Of a DNA stretch of 64,000 nucleotides, positions 36,694 through 45,010 are shown piece after piece. The DNA comes from CAWABB01 sp963701735 (GTDB lineage Bacteria > Bacteroidota > Ignavibacteria > UBA10030 > UBA6906), in contig CAVPBI010000022.1 in assembly GCA_963701735.1 (NCBI GenBank), positions 62,001 through 126,000 on the forward strand, read 5' to 3'. The number at the start of each line of letters is the position of its first letter. Within the stretch, counting starts at the first letter, position 1. A program made the translations under genes and the position numbers. The notes under the pieces are model-generated. The model was not told where the DNA came from. It did no database searches and saw only the letters and a program-made list of their open reading frames with translations.

Positions 36694-37302
36694 TCAATAG
36701 GTACGGAACTGCCAGGACAGCATGACCTGGACGCTGACATTCTGGTCGCGATAGCGTTCCATGTACTGATAGCGTACCTCGCCGCCAAGTTGCAGATCGC
36801 TGGCGATGGGGTACATGTAGGACACCGCGACGTACATGTACGGTGTGAAGGAGGAAACGTTTGACGTCGCCCCGAAGAACTCCACATGGGACGTCAGCAG
36901 TCCAGCCCCCATCCCCAGCCACACGTCGAAACGATCGATCACAGGCATGGAGAACGTCAGAAGAATCGGCATGACATACAGCGAAGTCTGCGCGTTCGTC
37001 GTGCCGAACTCGTTTGTGAACGATTCCACCTCCGCGCCGTACACATAATGGTAACCGGTTTCGAGCCCGACGCGCAGGAGATGTTCCGGCTTCCACATAA
37101 CGCGAAGCGTGCCGGAGAATCCGTTCTGCAACAGGCCTTCCGGCTTGAAATCGAAACTGGAGATATTCCGCGTGTACCCTCCGCCGGCGTACAGAATCCA
37201 TGCATAACTGGTGTCGGGATTCCCGGCACGAAGCTGACCGCCGGGCAGGAGGAGAAGCAGCGCGGGCACCCAGAGTGCAAGCTTACTGGATATAGTAGGC
37301 AT
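36694..37302 (-). CDS. Outer-membrane beta-barrel protein
   Basis: This is a 202-residue protein with a signal peptide (MPTISSKLALWVPAL...LRAG, ATG 37300-37302). Amphipathic strands such as YHYVYGAEVESF, LYVMPILLTF and LQLGGEVRYQYMERYRD follow, and it ends VSVQVMLSWQF-R-T-Y. Repeated YxxxxY patterns and the pairing of strands fit an 8-strand barrel. The start lies within the end of the upstream GDPD gene (overlap of 20 bases), which makes this the last gene of a three-gene envelope operon. Confidence 0.72.
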   Translation of the reverse strand: MPTISSKLALWVPALLLLLPGGQLRAGNPDTSYAWILYAGGGYTRNISSFDFKPEGLLQNGFSGTLRVMWKPEHLLRVGLETGYHYVYGAEVESFTNEFGTTNAQTSLYVMPILLTFSMPVIDRFDVWLGMGAGLLTSHVEFFGATSNVSSFTPYMYVAVSYMYPIASDLQLGGEVRYQYMERYRDQNVSVQVMLSWQFRTY

Positions 37303-38542
37303 ACGCCACCGCTGTCGGATAGTTGGTGAGGATGCCATCGAACGTGCCCCGCGCGATGAATTGATTAATGTAACTTGGTACATCCAGCGTCCACACGAAC
37401 GCCCGCCGCCCTTCAGCCTTCATCGCCGCGACGTCAGCGTCCAGTGTGCCCTGTGTCCACCTGGGCCCCCAGACTTCGGCATCCACGGCGCGGCAATCGT
37501 CCGTGCTGAGCTCGCAGAGCGTCTGGAGCTGTTGATAATTGGGGTAGCGTTTCACCTCCTCAAGCACGTCATCAGTCGGAATGCCGATCATGATGTCGAG
37601 CCGCCGCCCGGCCGCCTGGGCACGGGCAAGGGCCGCTTGCTGAATCGGCACCACCTTCTCGATGAGGTTCCGCCCTTCGGTCTTCGAATCAAGCCATACG
37701 AAGCTGAGGTTCGTTTCGTCCACGACGACCGTGAGGACCTCCTCGAGCGTTGGAATCTTCTCTCCGTTGATGATAAGGCGGATGGCCGAGCGCACCTGCG
37801 CGAACGTGTAGTCCTCGACCCCTCCGACCAGAGCAGTCTTTCTCGTCAGCCTGGGGTTGATGCTGCCGTCGTGGTACAGGATCGGCACGCCGTCCTTTGT
37901 CAGGCGCACATCGATCTCGATGCCCGTCGCTCCGAAGCCTTCCGCCAGCCGGATCATTTCCACGGTATTCTCAGACGCCGGGATGCGATCCGAGGTGCGG
38001 CCCCCGCCACGGTGCGAGACGACTTCGAATTTGCCCTCCAGGAGATCCGCACGAATCGGGCGAGCGTATTCGAGCACAAGTGGCCGGCTTGGTGATTCCT
38101 GACCGTCGCCGATGGCTCCCGTGATCAAGATCGATTGCCGCGCCAAAGTCTCGTTCATCAGGAATCTGCCGCCGTCTTCACGCTTGATGCCCAGGCGTGC
38201 GAGCCCGGTCTGGTTGCTTGTTGCGAACCGCCAGTACCCCTCCAGGACGAAGACGGAGTCGATCACGCCGGCTTGCAGGATGAAATGACCGACGTTCTTG
38301 CCCGCGAAGATGGACAGAACATTCTTCGACCACTTGACAACCACGGTCCCACCAAACTGGTCCGCTCCCTGGAGAACGTTGTAGATGCCGGTCAGCTTTG
38401 CCTTCGAGGCTTCAGGAATAGGATATGTCTGATCCAGAACACCGCCGCCCGGAAACTGCGGCACGTCCAGTATGTTCGGATCTTCACACGATGACAACAC
38501 CATCGCGAGGGCGAGAACTGCTACAACCTGTCGTGTCGTCAT
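37283..38542 (-). CDS. Lipoprotein glycerophosphodiester phosphodiesterase
   Basis: The 419-residue protein begins MTTRQVVAVLALAM and carries the lipobox LSSC. The first 140 residues form a beta-rich domain of unknown type. From about residue 170 comes a GDPD TIM barrel: FEVVSHRGGG (catalytic His), SENTVEMIRLAEGFGATGIE, IDVRLTKDGVPILYHD (catalytic acids and second His) and FVWLDSK. It ends VWTLDVPSYINQFIARGTFDGILTNYP, as in the family. It probably cleaves glycerophosphodiesters from lipid turnover in the periplasm. It overlaps both neighbours (ATGA at 38539-38542 and 20 bases at its end). Confidence 0.87.
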   Translation of the reverse strand: MTTRQVVAVLALAMVLSSCEDPNILDVPQFPGGGVLDQTYPIPEASKAKLTGIYNVLQGADQFGGTVVVKWSKNVLSIFAGKNVGHFILQAGVIDSVFVLEGYWRFATSNQTGLARLGIKREDGGRFLMNETLARQSILITGAIGDGQESPSRPLVLEYARPIRADLLEGKFEVVSHRGGGRTSDRIPASENTVEMIRLAEGFGATGIEIDVRLTKDGVPILYHDGSINPRLTRKTALVGGVEDYTFAQVRSAIRLIINGEKIPTLEEVLTVVVDETNLSFVWLDSKTEGRNLIEKVVPIQQAALARAQAAGRRLDIMIGIPTDDVLEEVKRYPNYQQLQTLCELSTDDCRAVDAEVWGPRWTQGTLDADVAAMKAEGRRAFVWTLDVPSYINQFIARGTFDGILTNYPTAVAYAYYIQ

Positions 38543-39276
38543 AGCCGGATCCCCAGGATCAGTTCGGGGATATAATAGTATCTGTTGAATGTCGGGAAGA
38601 GAAGCCACGTGGGGTAGAAAAATTTCACGCGATTGACCCGGATCCCGAGCGTCACATAGTTGTCCTTCCACAGCGGCTGCTCGAGCATCAGGGCGAGCGA
38701 TCCGCCGTTGTAGAAATTGTTGTCCGTCGACGTCTCGAGGTCGCCTGCATACGTGGTCAGGCTCGTCACGATGCTGAGTTCGCCACGCAGCGTGACCGCC
38801 ATGGACCCGAAATCGTATCCTACCGCCATCGCCGGATAGTTAAACCATCCGTGGGCCGTGTTGTCAAAGCCGTAGCTGTGCATGAAGCCGAACCAGTACG
38901 CAACGCGGTCCCCCACTTCAACGTGAACGCGGTCGAAGGCGTACACCCAGCTTGCTCCCGCCGCGAAGTGGTTCGTGATAATGATCGACGTGACCGCGCC
39001 CGTCAACTGGAAATTCTGCGGAAGGCCGTAACGCATATCCCACGTGGGCAGCGGCGCCCGTATGAACGACGCCTCCTCGAGGATATCCTCAGGAGCCCGT
39101 GCCATAAAGATGTCGAGCGTGCTTCGGAACTCCTTCGGCTGGAGTTGAACGGGGTAATGATACAGTCCGAAGGCGTGTTCGGGTTGCGCCGTTGACCGTT
39201 GGGATAGAGCAAGCAGGAGCAGAACGGCAACGAGAAACCCGCAGAGTTGCTGTCGCGGAAAGTGCGTCATAGACAT
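38539..39276 (-). CDS. Outer-membrane beta-barrel protein, first gene of the GDPD operon
   Basis: The 245-residue protein has a signal peptide ending RSTAQ. The mature part has regularly spaced aromatic beta strands (AHGWFNYPAMAVGYDFG, YVTLGIRVNRVKFFYPTW) and ends YIPELILGIRL. It probably inserts in the outer membrane with about 10-12 strands. I chose ATG 39274-39276; a second Met two codons later is possible. Translational overlap with the lipoprotein GDPD suggests a joint role in lipid or glycerophosphodiester handling at the cell surface, which is inference. Confidence 0.7.
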   Translation of the reverse strand: MSMTHFPRQQLCGFLVAVLLLLALSQRSTAQPEHAFGLYHYPVQLQPKEFRSTLDIFMARAPEDILEEASFIRAPLPTWDMRYGLPQNFQLTGAVTSIIITNHFAAGASWVYAFDRVHVEVGDRVAYWFGFMHSYGFDNTAHGWFNYPAMAVGYDFGSMAVTLRGELSIVTSLTTYAGDLETSTDNNFYNGGSLALMLEQPLWKDNYVTLGIRVNRVKFFYPTWLLFPTFNRYYYIPELILGIRL

Positions 39277-39412
39277 GCGGGAATGTGAGAGAGCGGGAAG
39301 AAACTGGCCGGACGTCGTCACCTCAGGAGGACGCAAGAGGCTAGAAAACGACCGCCCACAAAATGAAGAGGATTTGCCTGAGAAGCAACAGCGACCATTC
39401 CTGCGAGAGAGT

Positions 39413-40735
39413 CTACAGCCCGAGCGCCACCACTATGTCGGCAACATTAGTCCCTGTGGGCCCGGTGCGCAAAAGTCCTCCAGGCGATTCGAAGAACGCG
39501 TACGAATCGTTCCTGTCCAGGAAGTCTTCCGGCCGTATCCCTCTCGCGCCGGATTCCAGGATCGCCTGTTGATCAAACCATGCCCCGGCTGCATCCGTGG
39601 GTCCATCCGTTCCGTCTGTCCCCATTGCAGCTATCGTGAATTTGCCTTCTGCCAGCCGCAACGCATTGAAGGCGGCCAGAGCCAACTCCTGATTCCTGCC
39701 TCCTTTTCCCCGCCCGCGAACGGTGACGGTCGTTTCTCCTCCCCACAGGAGACAGAACGGAGGATTGCCTGGCCGTGCACTCTCCAGCTCCGAGCGCACG
39801 GCAGAGGCAATCGCCACTCCGGCGTCCCTTGCCTCGCCCCGGAGGGCAGGGTTCACGATCCGGGACCGATACCCTCGCGCTGCAGCCTCACGGGCTGCAG
39901 CGTCCAGGGCCACCGCGTTGTTTGCGAGCAGATGATAGCTGGCTCGCGCAAAGGCCGGATCGCCAGGCTTGGGCGTGTCCGCATGCAGGCCTCGCACGCC
40001 TTCCTGAAGATGGTGCTTCACAGCTTCCGGCACCTTTTCCATCAACCCCAGCGCCTCCAGGACCGAGCACGCATCAGCGAACGTCGAGGGGTCGGGCACC
40101 GTTGGACCCGAGGCGATCGCCTCCGGGGCATCCCCGATCACGTCCGAAATGACCAGGGTGACGCAGCGAGCCGGGGCGATGAGGCGTGCCAGCTGGCCGC
40201 CCTTCACGAGGGATAAGTGCCTGCGAACGGAGTTGAACTCGTGGATGCTCGCCCCGGAGGAGAGGAGCAACCGCGATGTCTCCTGAAGATCACCGAGCGT
40301 TACGCCCGCGGGGAGATGCTCTAGCAGAGCCGATGCGCCGCCCGAGAGCAGGCAGACGACGAGATCGTGCGCGTCGGCGATCCTTGCGATCCTCAGGACT
40401 TCCTCCGTCGCAGCGAGTCCCATGTCGTCCACCACCGGATGCCCGGCCTCGAGCATCCGGGTGCGCCCGCACGGCACCGCGTGCCCATACGGGGCGATGA
40501 CGCAGCCCGCGGTTATGCTGGGTCCCGCGATTTCCTCAATAGCATGCGCCATCGTGCCGGCCGCCTTTCCCGCACCGACGACGAACACCCGCTCCGGCAC
40601 GTCCTGCACAACGCGCTCGCCGCGGACACACAACACGCCATCGGCCATCGAGAGCGAACGCGCAAAGACCTCGCGGGGAGAGACCGCCCGCATGGCGGAC
40701 TCGAGAATGGCCTGAACGTCAGGAGGCGGAGACAT
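39413..40735 (-). CDS. Glycerate 2-kinase (MOFRL family)
   Basis: This is a 440-residue class of glycerate kinase unrelated to GlxK. Signatures are VFVVGAGKAAGTMA near residue 50, LLSGGASALL, VRRHLSLVKGGQLA with the conserved lysine, ISDVIGD and, in the C-terminal MOFRL domain, GRGKGGRNQELAL and GTDGTDGPTDAAGA. It phosphorylates D-glycerate to 2-phosphoglycerate in serine, sugar-acid or glyoxylate metabolism. ATG 40733-40735 is preferred over a GTG two codons upstream. Next to sugar-oxidation genes it may channel aldonate breakdown products. Confidence 0.9.
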   Translation of the reverse strand: MSPPPDVQAILESAMRAVSPREVFARSLSMADGVLCVRGERVVQDVPERVFVVGAGKAAGTMAHAIEEIAGPSITAGCVIAPYGHAVPCGRTRMLEAGHPVVDDMGLAATEEVLRIARIADAHDLVVCLLSGGASALLEHLPAGVTLGDLQETSRLLLSSGASIHEFNSVRRHLSLVKGGQLARLIAPARCVTLVISDVIGDAPEAIASGPTVPDPSTFADACSVLEALGLMEKVPEAVKHHLQEGVRGLHADTPKPGDPAFARASYHLLANNAVALDAAAREAAARGYRSRIVNPALRGEARDAGVAIASAVRSELESARPGNPPFCLLWGGETTVTVRGRGKGGRNQELALAAFNALRLAEGKFTIAAMGTDGTDGPTDAAGAWFDQQAILESGARGIRPEDFLDRNDSYAFFESPGGLLRTGPTGTNVADIVVALGL

Positions 40736-40834
40736 AACCACAGGGGCTTTTCAAGAATCGAAGGTTGTTCTCACAGAATGGCCCACAGGAATTTCTCCCT
40801 GCAGGCCATTCCATGAAGCTGCATCGAGGCTCGC

Positions 40835-41236
40835 TTACACTTTCCCCTTGAACATGGAGAGCGCCTGCTGCAGCATGTCGCCTTCAGGCATCTTCCCGTT
40901 GGGTGTCAGTGAATCGACGAGCCCGGGGAGAACGCCTGCGAGCATCGAGCTTGCCTTCTCGGGTGTCAGCCCCGCCTGCTTCGCAAGGTCGCCGAGCTGG
41001 TTGCCTCCGAGGGCCTTCGTGATCTGGTCGGCTGAAATCGGGAGGTTCTTTCCGGTCCCAACCCACGACGACACGACATCGCCCAGTCCACTCCTCGTGA
41101 ACTGATCGACAAGGCCTGCCAGGCCGCCGGCATTCTGGTTGCCGAGCATGCCGGTGACCGCGTTCAGCAGCTGCACTTCGGCTCCGCCGCCGGACTTGCC
41201 GGTCACTTTTCCAAGAAGATCATCGAATAATCCCAC
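40835..41236 (-). CDS. YidB-like DUF937 protein
   Basis: The protein is 133 residues if translation starts at GTG 41234-41236. An upstream in-frame ATG (41249-41251) lies inside GGAGGG, which is evidently the ribosome site for the GTG, and the family usually begins GLFDDLLG. The sequence is Gly/Leu-rich (LLNAVTGMLGNQNAGGLAGLV, DQITKALGGNQLGDLAKQAGL) and ends MLQQALSMFKGKV, as in YidB/DUF937 proteins. The function is unknown; members are small helical cytosolic proteins. Confidence 0.82.
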   Translation of the reverse strand: MGLFDDLLGKVTGKSGGGAEVQLLNAVTGMLGNQNAGGLAGLVDQFTRSGLGDVVSSWVGTGKNLPISADQITKALGGNQLGDLAKQAGLTPEKASSMLAGVLPGLVDSLTPNGKMPEGDMLQQALSMFKGKV

Positions 41237-41541
41237 GATTGTTCCCTCCATTCTGACTATCGAATGTACCCCGTCGGCTGACGATAGTCAATCGATTACT
41301 TCAACACTCCGCCAAGCATGTTCTTCACGGTTTGCTTTCTCGCAACTGCCGGCACTACAACAGAAGATCGGCGCGGCACGAAAAGAAGCGTAGAGTATAG
41401 CATCCCCGGGGGTAGGAATCAAGATTCGTTGCGCATTTTTTCTTGAACCTGAACCTCTTGATTACTATCATGCGGGGCCTCATCGTCCAGCGCCGCACAG
41501 ACAATGCCACCGAGCCCACAACCCCGCTTCGGAAGGTAACA
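41237..41541. other. AT-richer divergent promoter region
   Basis: This region of about 300 bases between divergent yidB-like and FadL-like genes is lower in GC than its surroundings and has no coding frame I trust. A GATAGTC / GACTATC inverted pair lies near the YidB start (about 41256-41290). TTGAAC at 41443-41448 with TACTAT at 41463-41468 resembles promoter boxes, but the 14-base spacing is too short to call. GGAAGG before 41542 is the ribosome site of the FadL-like gene. Confidence 0.35.
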
Positions 41542-42947
41542 ATGATACTCCACCGAAAAGTTCGCACCCGCGGGCATGTGCACGCCCTCCGCATCTGCAT
41601 CGGAGCCGCCTGCGGCATCGCCACCCTGATGGCGACAACCGTGAGGGCTCAGGATTCCCATTACTGGAATCTCTTCTACGGCACGTACCCGACCCTGCTG
41701 GGAGGCACGGTGATCGGAAGCCCCTCCGACCTCGCCGGCTCATACTACAATCCGGGCTTCAGGCCCGCCAACAATACAGGGGAATTGCTGCTTGCCGCAC
41801 AGCTGTACCAGTACGAACGACTCAGTCTTGAGGGAAATGCAGGCACCAGGATCCCCCTTTCCGGATCCTCGGTCGCAGTCTCCCCCAGCCTGGTTGCCGG
41901 TAACTTCCCCGGTATGGACACTGCCTCGACGGACAGGTTCACGTATTCCCTCCTGGCGCGCCAGCATGTGAATTTCGATATCGAAGGCAGGATCACTACG
42001 GGCGGGACCTCCAAGGGGACCGCGAATTCGTCGGAGCTGATCCTGAACCAGAATCTCTCGGAATACTGGGCCGGTTTCACCTGGACCCGCCAGATCAACC
42101 CGACCTGGAGCGCAGGCATCACGCAACTATGTTGCGTACCGTTCCCAGACTCAGCGCCTCGCGCTTTCAATCCGGCAGTATGACGATACCACCTCCGCAA
42201 CGTCCGCCCTGAGCTACACGAACCTCATCGACTATTACCATGTGCGGCTCCTCTGGAAACTCGGCGTAGGATACAGAGACGGAACGATTCTCGGCAGGGG
42301 CCACCGTTACCACGCCCAGCCTCTCTCTGCTCGGTTCCGGCGAGTACTATCTCGATGAGGGCCTTGAAGGGTACCCACCCGAGCCAACGTTCTTCGCGGC
42401 CAGCAGCCAGAAGGAGCTCACCCCGACATACCGCTCGTCATGGGCGGTCGGCGCCGGGCTTGCATACACGTTTGATGACGTCAAGGTCTATTTCAGCGCC
42501 GAGTGGTACGCACCCGTTTCCCGGTATCACATTCTGGACACACAGGACTTCACGGCGGCCAGCACCGGCAATCCGGTGTCAACTGCGGTGGTGCAGGAGT
42601 TGCGCCCCGTCTTCAACTACGGCGGCGGCGTGGAGATCTTCCCCGGCCAGCCGTGGTCTTTCCTCGTGAGCTTCGTCACCGATCAGTCAGCGGTCGATCC
42701 CAACGTGGAAAACACAACCTCCTTCTCCGCCTGGGATCTGTACCACATCGCTGGCGGGGGAATCGCCACGTTTGGCCGGTACCGGCTGACGCTGGGGGGA
42801 TCCATCACGGTCGGGAGCGGAAAGGCGCGGACATTGTCCGAGCTGGCCGGCCTGATAGGAGAAACCACAGGCCTCGTCAAGTCAACAGCGTTTGAGGGCA
42901 ACTATGTTCGGGGTCAGTTGATCGCGGCCCTGAGCGTCGCGCTGTAG
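41542..42947 (+). CDS. FadL/OmpP1-like outer-membrane protein, two frameshifts
   Basis: ATG 41542 (GGAAGG upstream) starts a signal peptide ending TTVRAQ. The mature N-terminus has SDLAGSYYNPGF, the hatch-region motif of FadL-type long-chain hydrophobe transporters. The frame breaks at about 42124 (repair joins AGIT to NYVAYRSQTQRLAL) and at about 42298 in a G run (repair gives ATVTTPSLSLLGSGEYY). It then runs to a stop at 42945-42947 with LIAALSVAL as the last strand. The repaired length is about 468 residues. It could import fatty acids or aromatics. A strong terminator follows at 43004-43034. Confidence 0.72.
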
Positions 42948-43003
42948 CGCCGACGTGATCCGATTCCTCTCCCGCACGTCGCCCGGTCCCACCAAATATG
43001 GCG

Positions 43004-43034
43004 ATGCCGGGGCTCGATGTCCGAGCCCCGGCAT
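43004..43034. terminator. Perfect 13-bp hairpin terminator
   Basis: ATGCCGGGGCTCG (43004-43016) pairs with its full complement at 43022-43034 across a 5-base loop, followed by TTCTGTTTC. It lies between the convergent FadL-like and receiver-ATPase genes and can serve both. Confidence 0.85.
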
Positions 43035-43076
43035 TTCTGTTTCCATCCGTCAGAGTGATCGGAGGTCTGCGGGAGC

Positions 43077-43961
43077 CTATGTCTCCAGAAACGGAATCGT
43101 CACCACCACGGCATTCCCCGTCCCCTCATACAACAGGTCCATCGCAGCCCTGGTCAACGCAATCCCCCGCCCGTGATTGTCAAAGACCCTGGCCTCATCG
43201 AAGTCGAGGTACTTCGCGGAGTCAAACCCGGGGCCGCTATCCTCGATGCGAATCGTCAGCTTGTCCGGCTCCCTGACGACCTCAACCCTGACCGTCTTCC
43301 CGGCATTCTCGGGAAGCGTAAGCCTCCGGTCGACCTCCTTGTGCCAGATCCCGTCATTCAGAAGGTCCGTTTTCTCGTCGTACGTGATCCCCAGATTGCC
43401 GTGCTCGATGGCGTTGATCAAGATCTCGTGGATGCCCATGGCACGAGCCGGGTTAGGCGTCGCGTTCGCGATCCAGAGAGCGAGGCGCTCCGCCTCCTTG
43501 AGCGTCCGCAAGAGGAACACCCCGCTCTGCAACATGCCGAACGGGTTCTGGCACCCGGCAAGGTTCGCGAGCAGCGACTCCTTGTACGAAAAGTCCTCCA
43601 CCGCAGCGCGGATAATCGCGTGGAGCACCTTGTCGTCCGCCGATTTCGCAAGGAAATAGAATGCGCCCGCGTCTATCCCCTCTCGAATGTGCGCGTCCGA
43701 CGGCGAATCGGTCTGCATAATCACCGGCGTCTTCTTCAGCGTGGCGTGACCCTTCAGCCAGAGGAGCGTGGACAGGCCGCTTTCGCCCCGGTTCTGCCAG
43801 TCGAGCACGATGGCTGTAATCTGCTCGGGATGCCGCTCCACAAGATCCTCCGCCTCCTGCACCCGCCTGACCGGGAGGACAGTGTACCCCTCCGCCTTGA
43901 TCCCGGCACTCATCCTGGTCCGGGTCTGATCATCCTCGCAGACAACAAGCACTGACGACAT
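43077..43961 (-). CDS. Receiver-HATPase regulator without a dimerisation/phosphoacceptor domain
   Basis: The 294-residue protein opens with a receiver domain: VLVVCEDDQ (acidic pair), IVLDWQN with the phosphoacceptor Asp and LAKSADDKV with the conserved Lys. A linker helix leads to a GHKL ATPase of the RsbW/SpoIIAB kind: INAIEHGNLG (N box), EDSGPGFD (G1) and FDNHGRGIALTR (G2). There is no HisKA helix, so it is likely a response regulator whose output is an anti-sigma-type serine kinase or ATP-dependent sequestration. It may feed the STAS/RsbW pair at 50 kb; that is inference. Confidence 0.85.
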   Translation of the reverse strand: MSSVLVVCEDDQTRTRMSAGIKAEGYTVLPVRRVQEAEDLVERHPEQITAIVLDWQNRGESGLSTLLWLKGHATLKKTPVIMQTDSPSDAHIREGIDAGAFYFLAKSADDKVLHAIIRAAVEDFSYKESLLANLAGCQNPFGMLQSGVFLLRTLKEAERLALWIANATPNPARAMGIHEILINAIEHGNLGITYDEKTDLLNDGIWHKEVDRRLTLPENAGKTVRVEVVREPDKLTIRIEDSGPGFDSAKYLDFDEARVFDNHGRGIALTRAAMDLLYEGTGNAVVVTIPFLET

Positions 43962-43990
43962 ACAGGTGCACCCTTCGTAAATCGGAACGG

Positions 43991-45010
43991 TCAGCCGCCC
44001 GAGCCCAGCAGCTCGAGCTGCCAGCGATTCCGTGCTCCGGCCGGGAGGAACGGGTGCAGCGCAAGCATCCCCGTCTTCCCGATCGACCTTTCAAGAAAAT
44101 CCATCTCCGCCAGCTTCTCCCTGACTTCCGGGTCGGGTTCCGGAACGAAGCCGGCCTCCCGCATCAGCATGACAGCCTTCGCGCTGATGGAGAGCTCAAC
44201 CTGCAGTCGCAGCAGGCACAGCATATCCGCGACGATTTCGTTCGGGAACCGCTCCTGCAACGTTTGCAGGTACTGGCCGACGTGGGTTTCGGTGAGCACG
44301 CCCGTCGTGATCATCTCCAGCAGATTCTGGTCCGTGTCGAACCCGACGCCAAGCCACTCCTGCGTGCTCTTCTCGCTGAACTTGAACACGATCGCCATCA
44401 CTGCCGGCACGCCGACCACCGTGGCGAATGCGGACTGGACGGGCGATACAAAGAAATGATTGAAGACGCTGTGGATGATGATCGCGCCGATCAGCCCCGG
44501 AAGGATCGCGCCACCGAGGGTGCCGGATTTCCGCTCCAGCACCGACCGGCCGAGGACCGCCACCATCGCCGTGACGCCCCCGTGCATGAGCGCCGTGCCG
44601 AGGCCGCGCACAAGCCACAGCAGCGGGTTGGTCTCGGTCACCGCGAACAGGTAGGTGATGTTCTCCACCAGCGCAAAGCCGGTACCGACAGCAAAACCGT
44701 AGACGGCAGCATCAACGAGGAACCCGATCCTCTTCTTCCAGAGAAGCCAGATGGGCAACGCCGCCTTGAGACACTCTTCGAGGACGGGAGCGATGTATCT
44801 GGAGTACGACTCCGGCGACACTCCCACGCCGCCCGTCACGGTCCTCGCCATCACAAACGCGATCAGCGCCGCAGCAACGCCAGCCCCCACCGCCACGAGC
44901 ACGGATCGAAACGTCACGAGCTTGTAGCTGTCGAGATAGACCAAGCCTCCCAGGAAGAGGACGACCGGGAGAAGGCTGACCAGCGCCGCGCCGATGGGGC
45001 TTTGCATCAC
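43991..45010 (-). CDS. PrsW-like intramembrane protease with C-terminal extension
   Basis: The first 230 residues contain seven to eight membrane helices. The glutamic-type protease motifs are APVLEECLKA, GFAVGTGFALVENITYLF, RGLGTALMHGG and HSVFNHFF, as in PrsW, which clips anti-sigma factors. The last 110 residues are soluble and helical (EWLGVGFDTDQNLLEMI and following), longer than in typical PrsW. The start ATG overlaps the stop of the upstream gluzincin/barrel gene (45007-45010). Because an ECF sigma/anti-sigma pair lies 3 kb away, PrsW could act on that anti-sigma factor; this is inference. Confidence 0.85.
   Translation of the reverse strand: MMQSPIGAALVSLLPVVLFLGGLVYLDSYKLVTFRSVLVAVGAGVAAALIAFVMARTVTGGVGVSPESYSRYIAPVLEECLKAALPIWLLWKKRIGFLVDAAVYGFAVGTGFALVENITYLFAVTETNPLLWLVRGLGTALMHGGVTAMVAVLGRSVLERKSGTLGGAILPGLIGAIIIHSVFNHFFVSPVQSAFATVVGVPAVMAIVFKFSEKSTQEWLGVGFDTDQNLLEMITTGVLTETHVGQYLQTLQERFPNEIVADMLCLLRLQVELSISAKAVMLMREAGFVPEPDPEVREKLAEMDFLERSIGKTGMLALHPFLPAGARNRWQLELLGSGG

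Noticed and set aside
41443..41468. Sigma70 promoter TTGAAC / TACTAT before the FadL-like gene
   Set aside because: The spacer is 14 bases instead of about 17, and the match could be chance.
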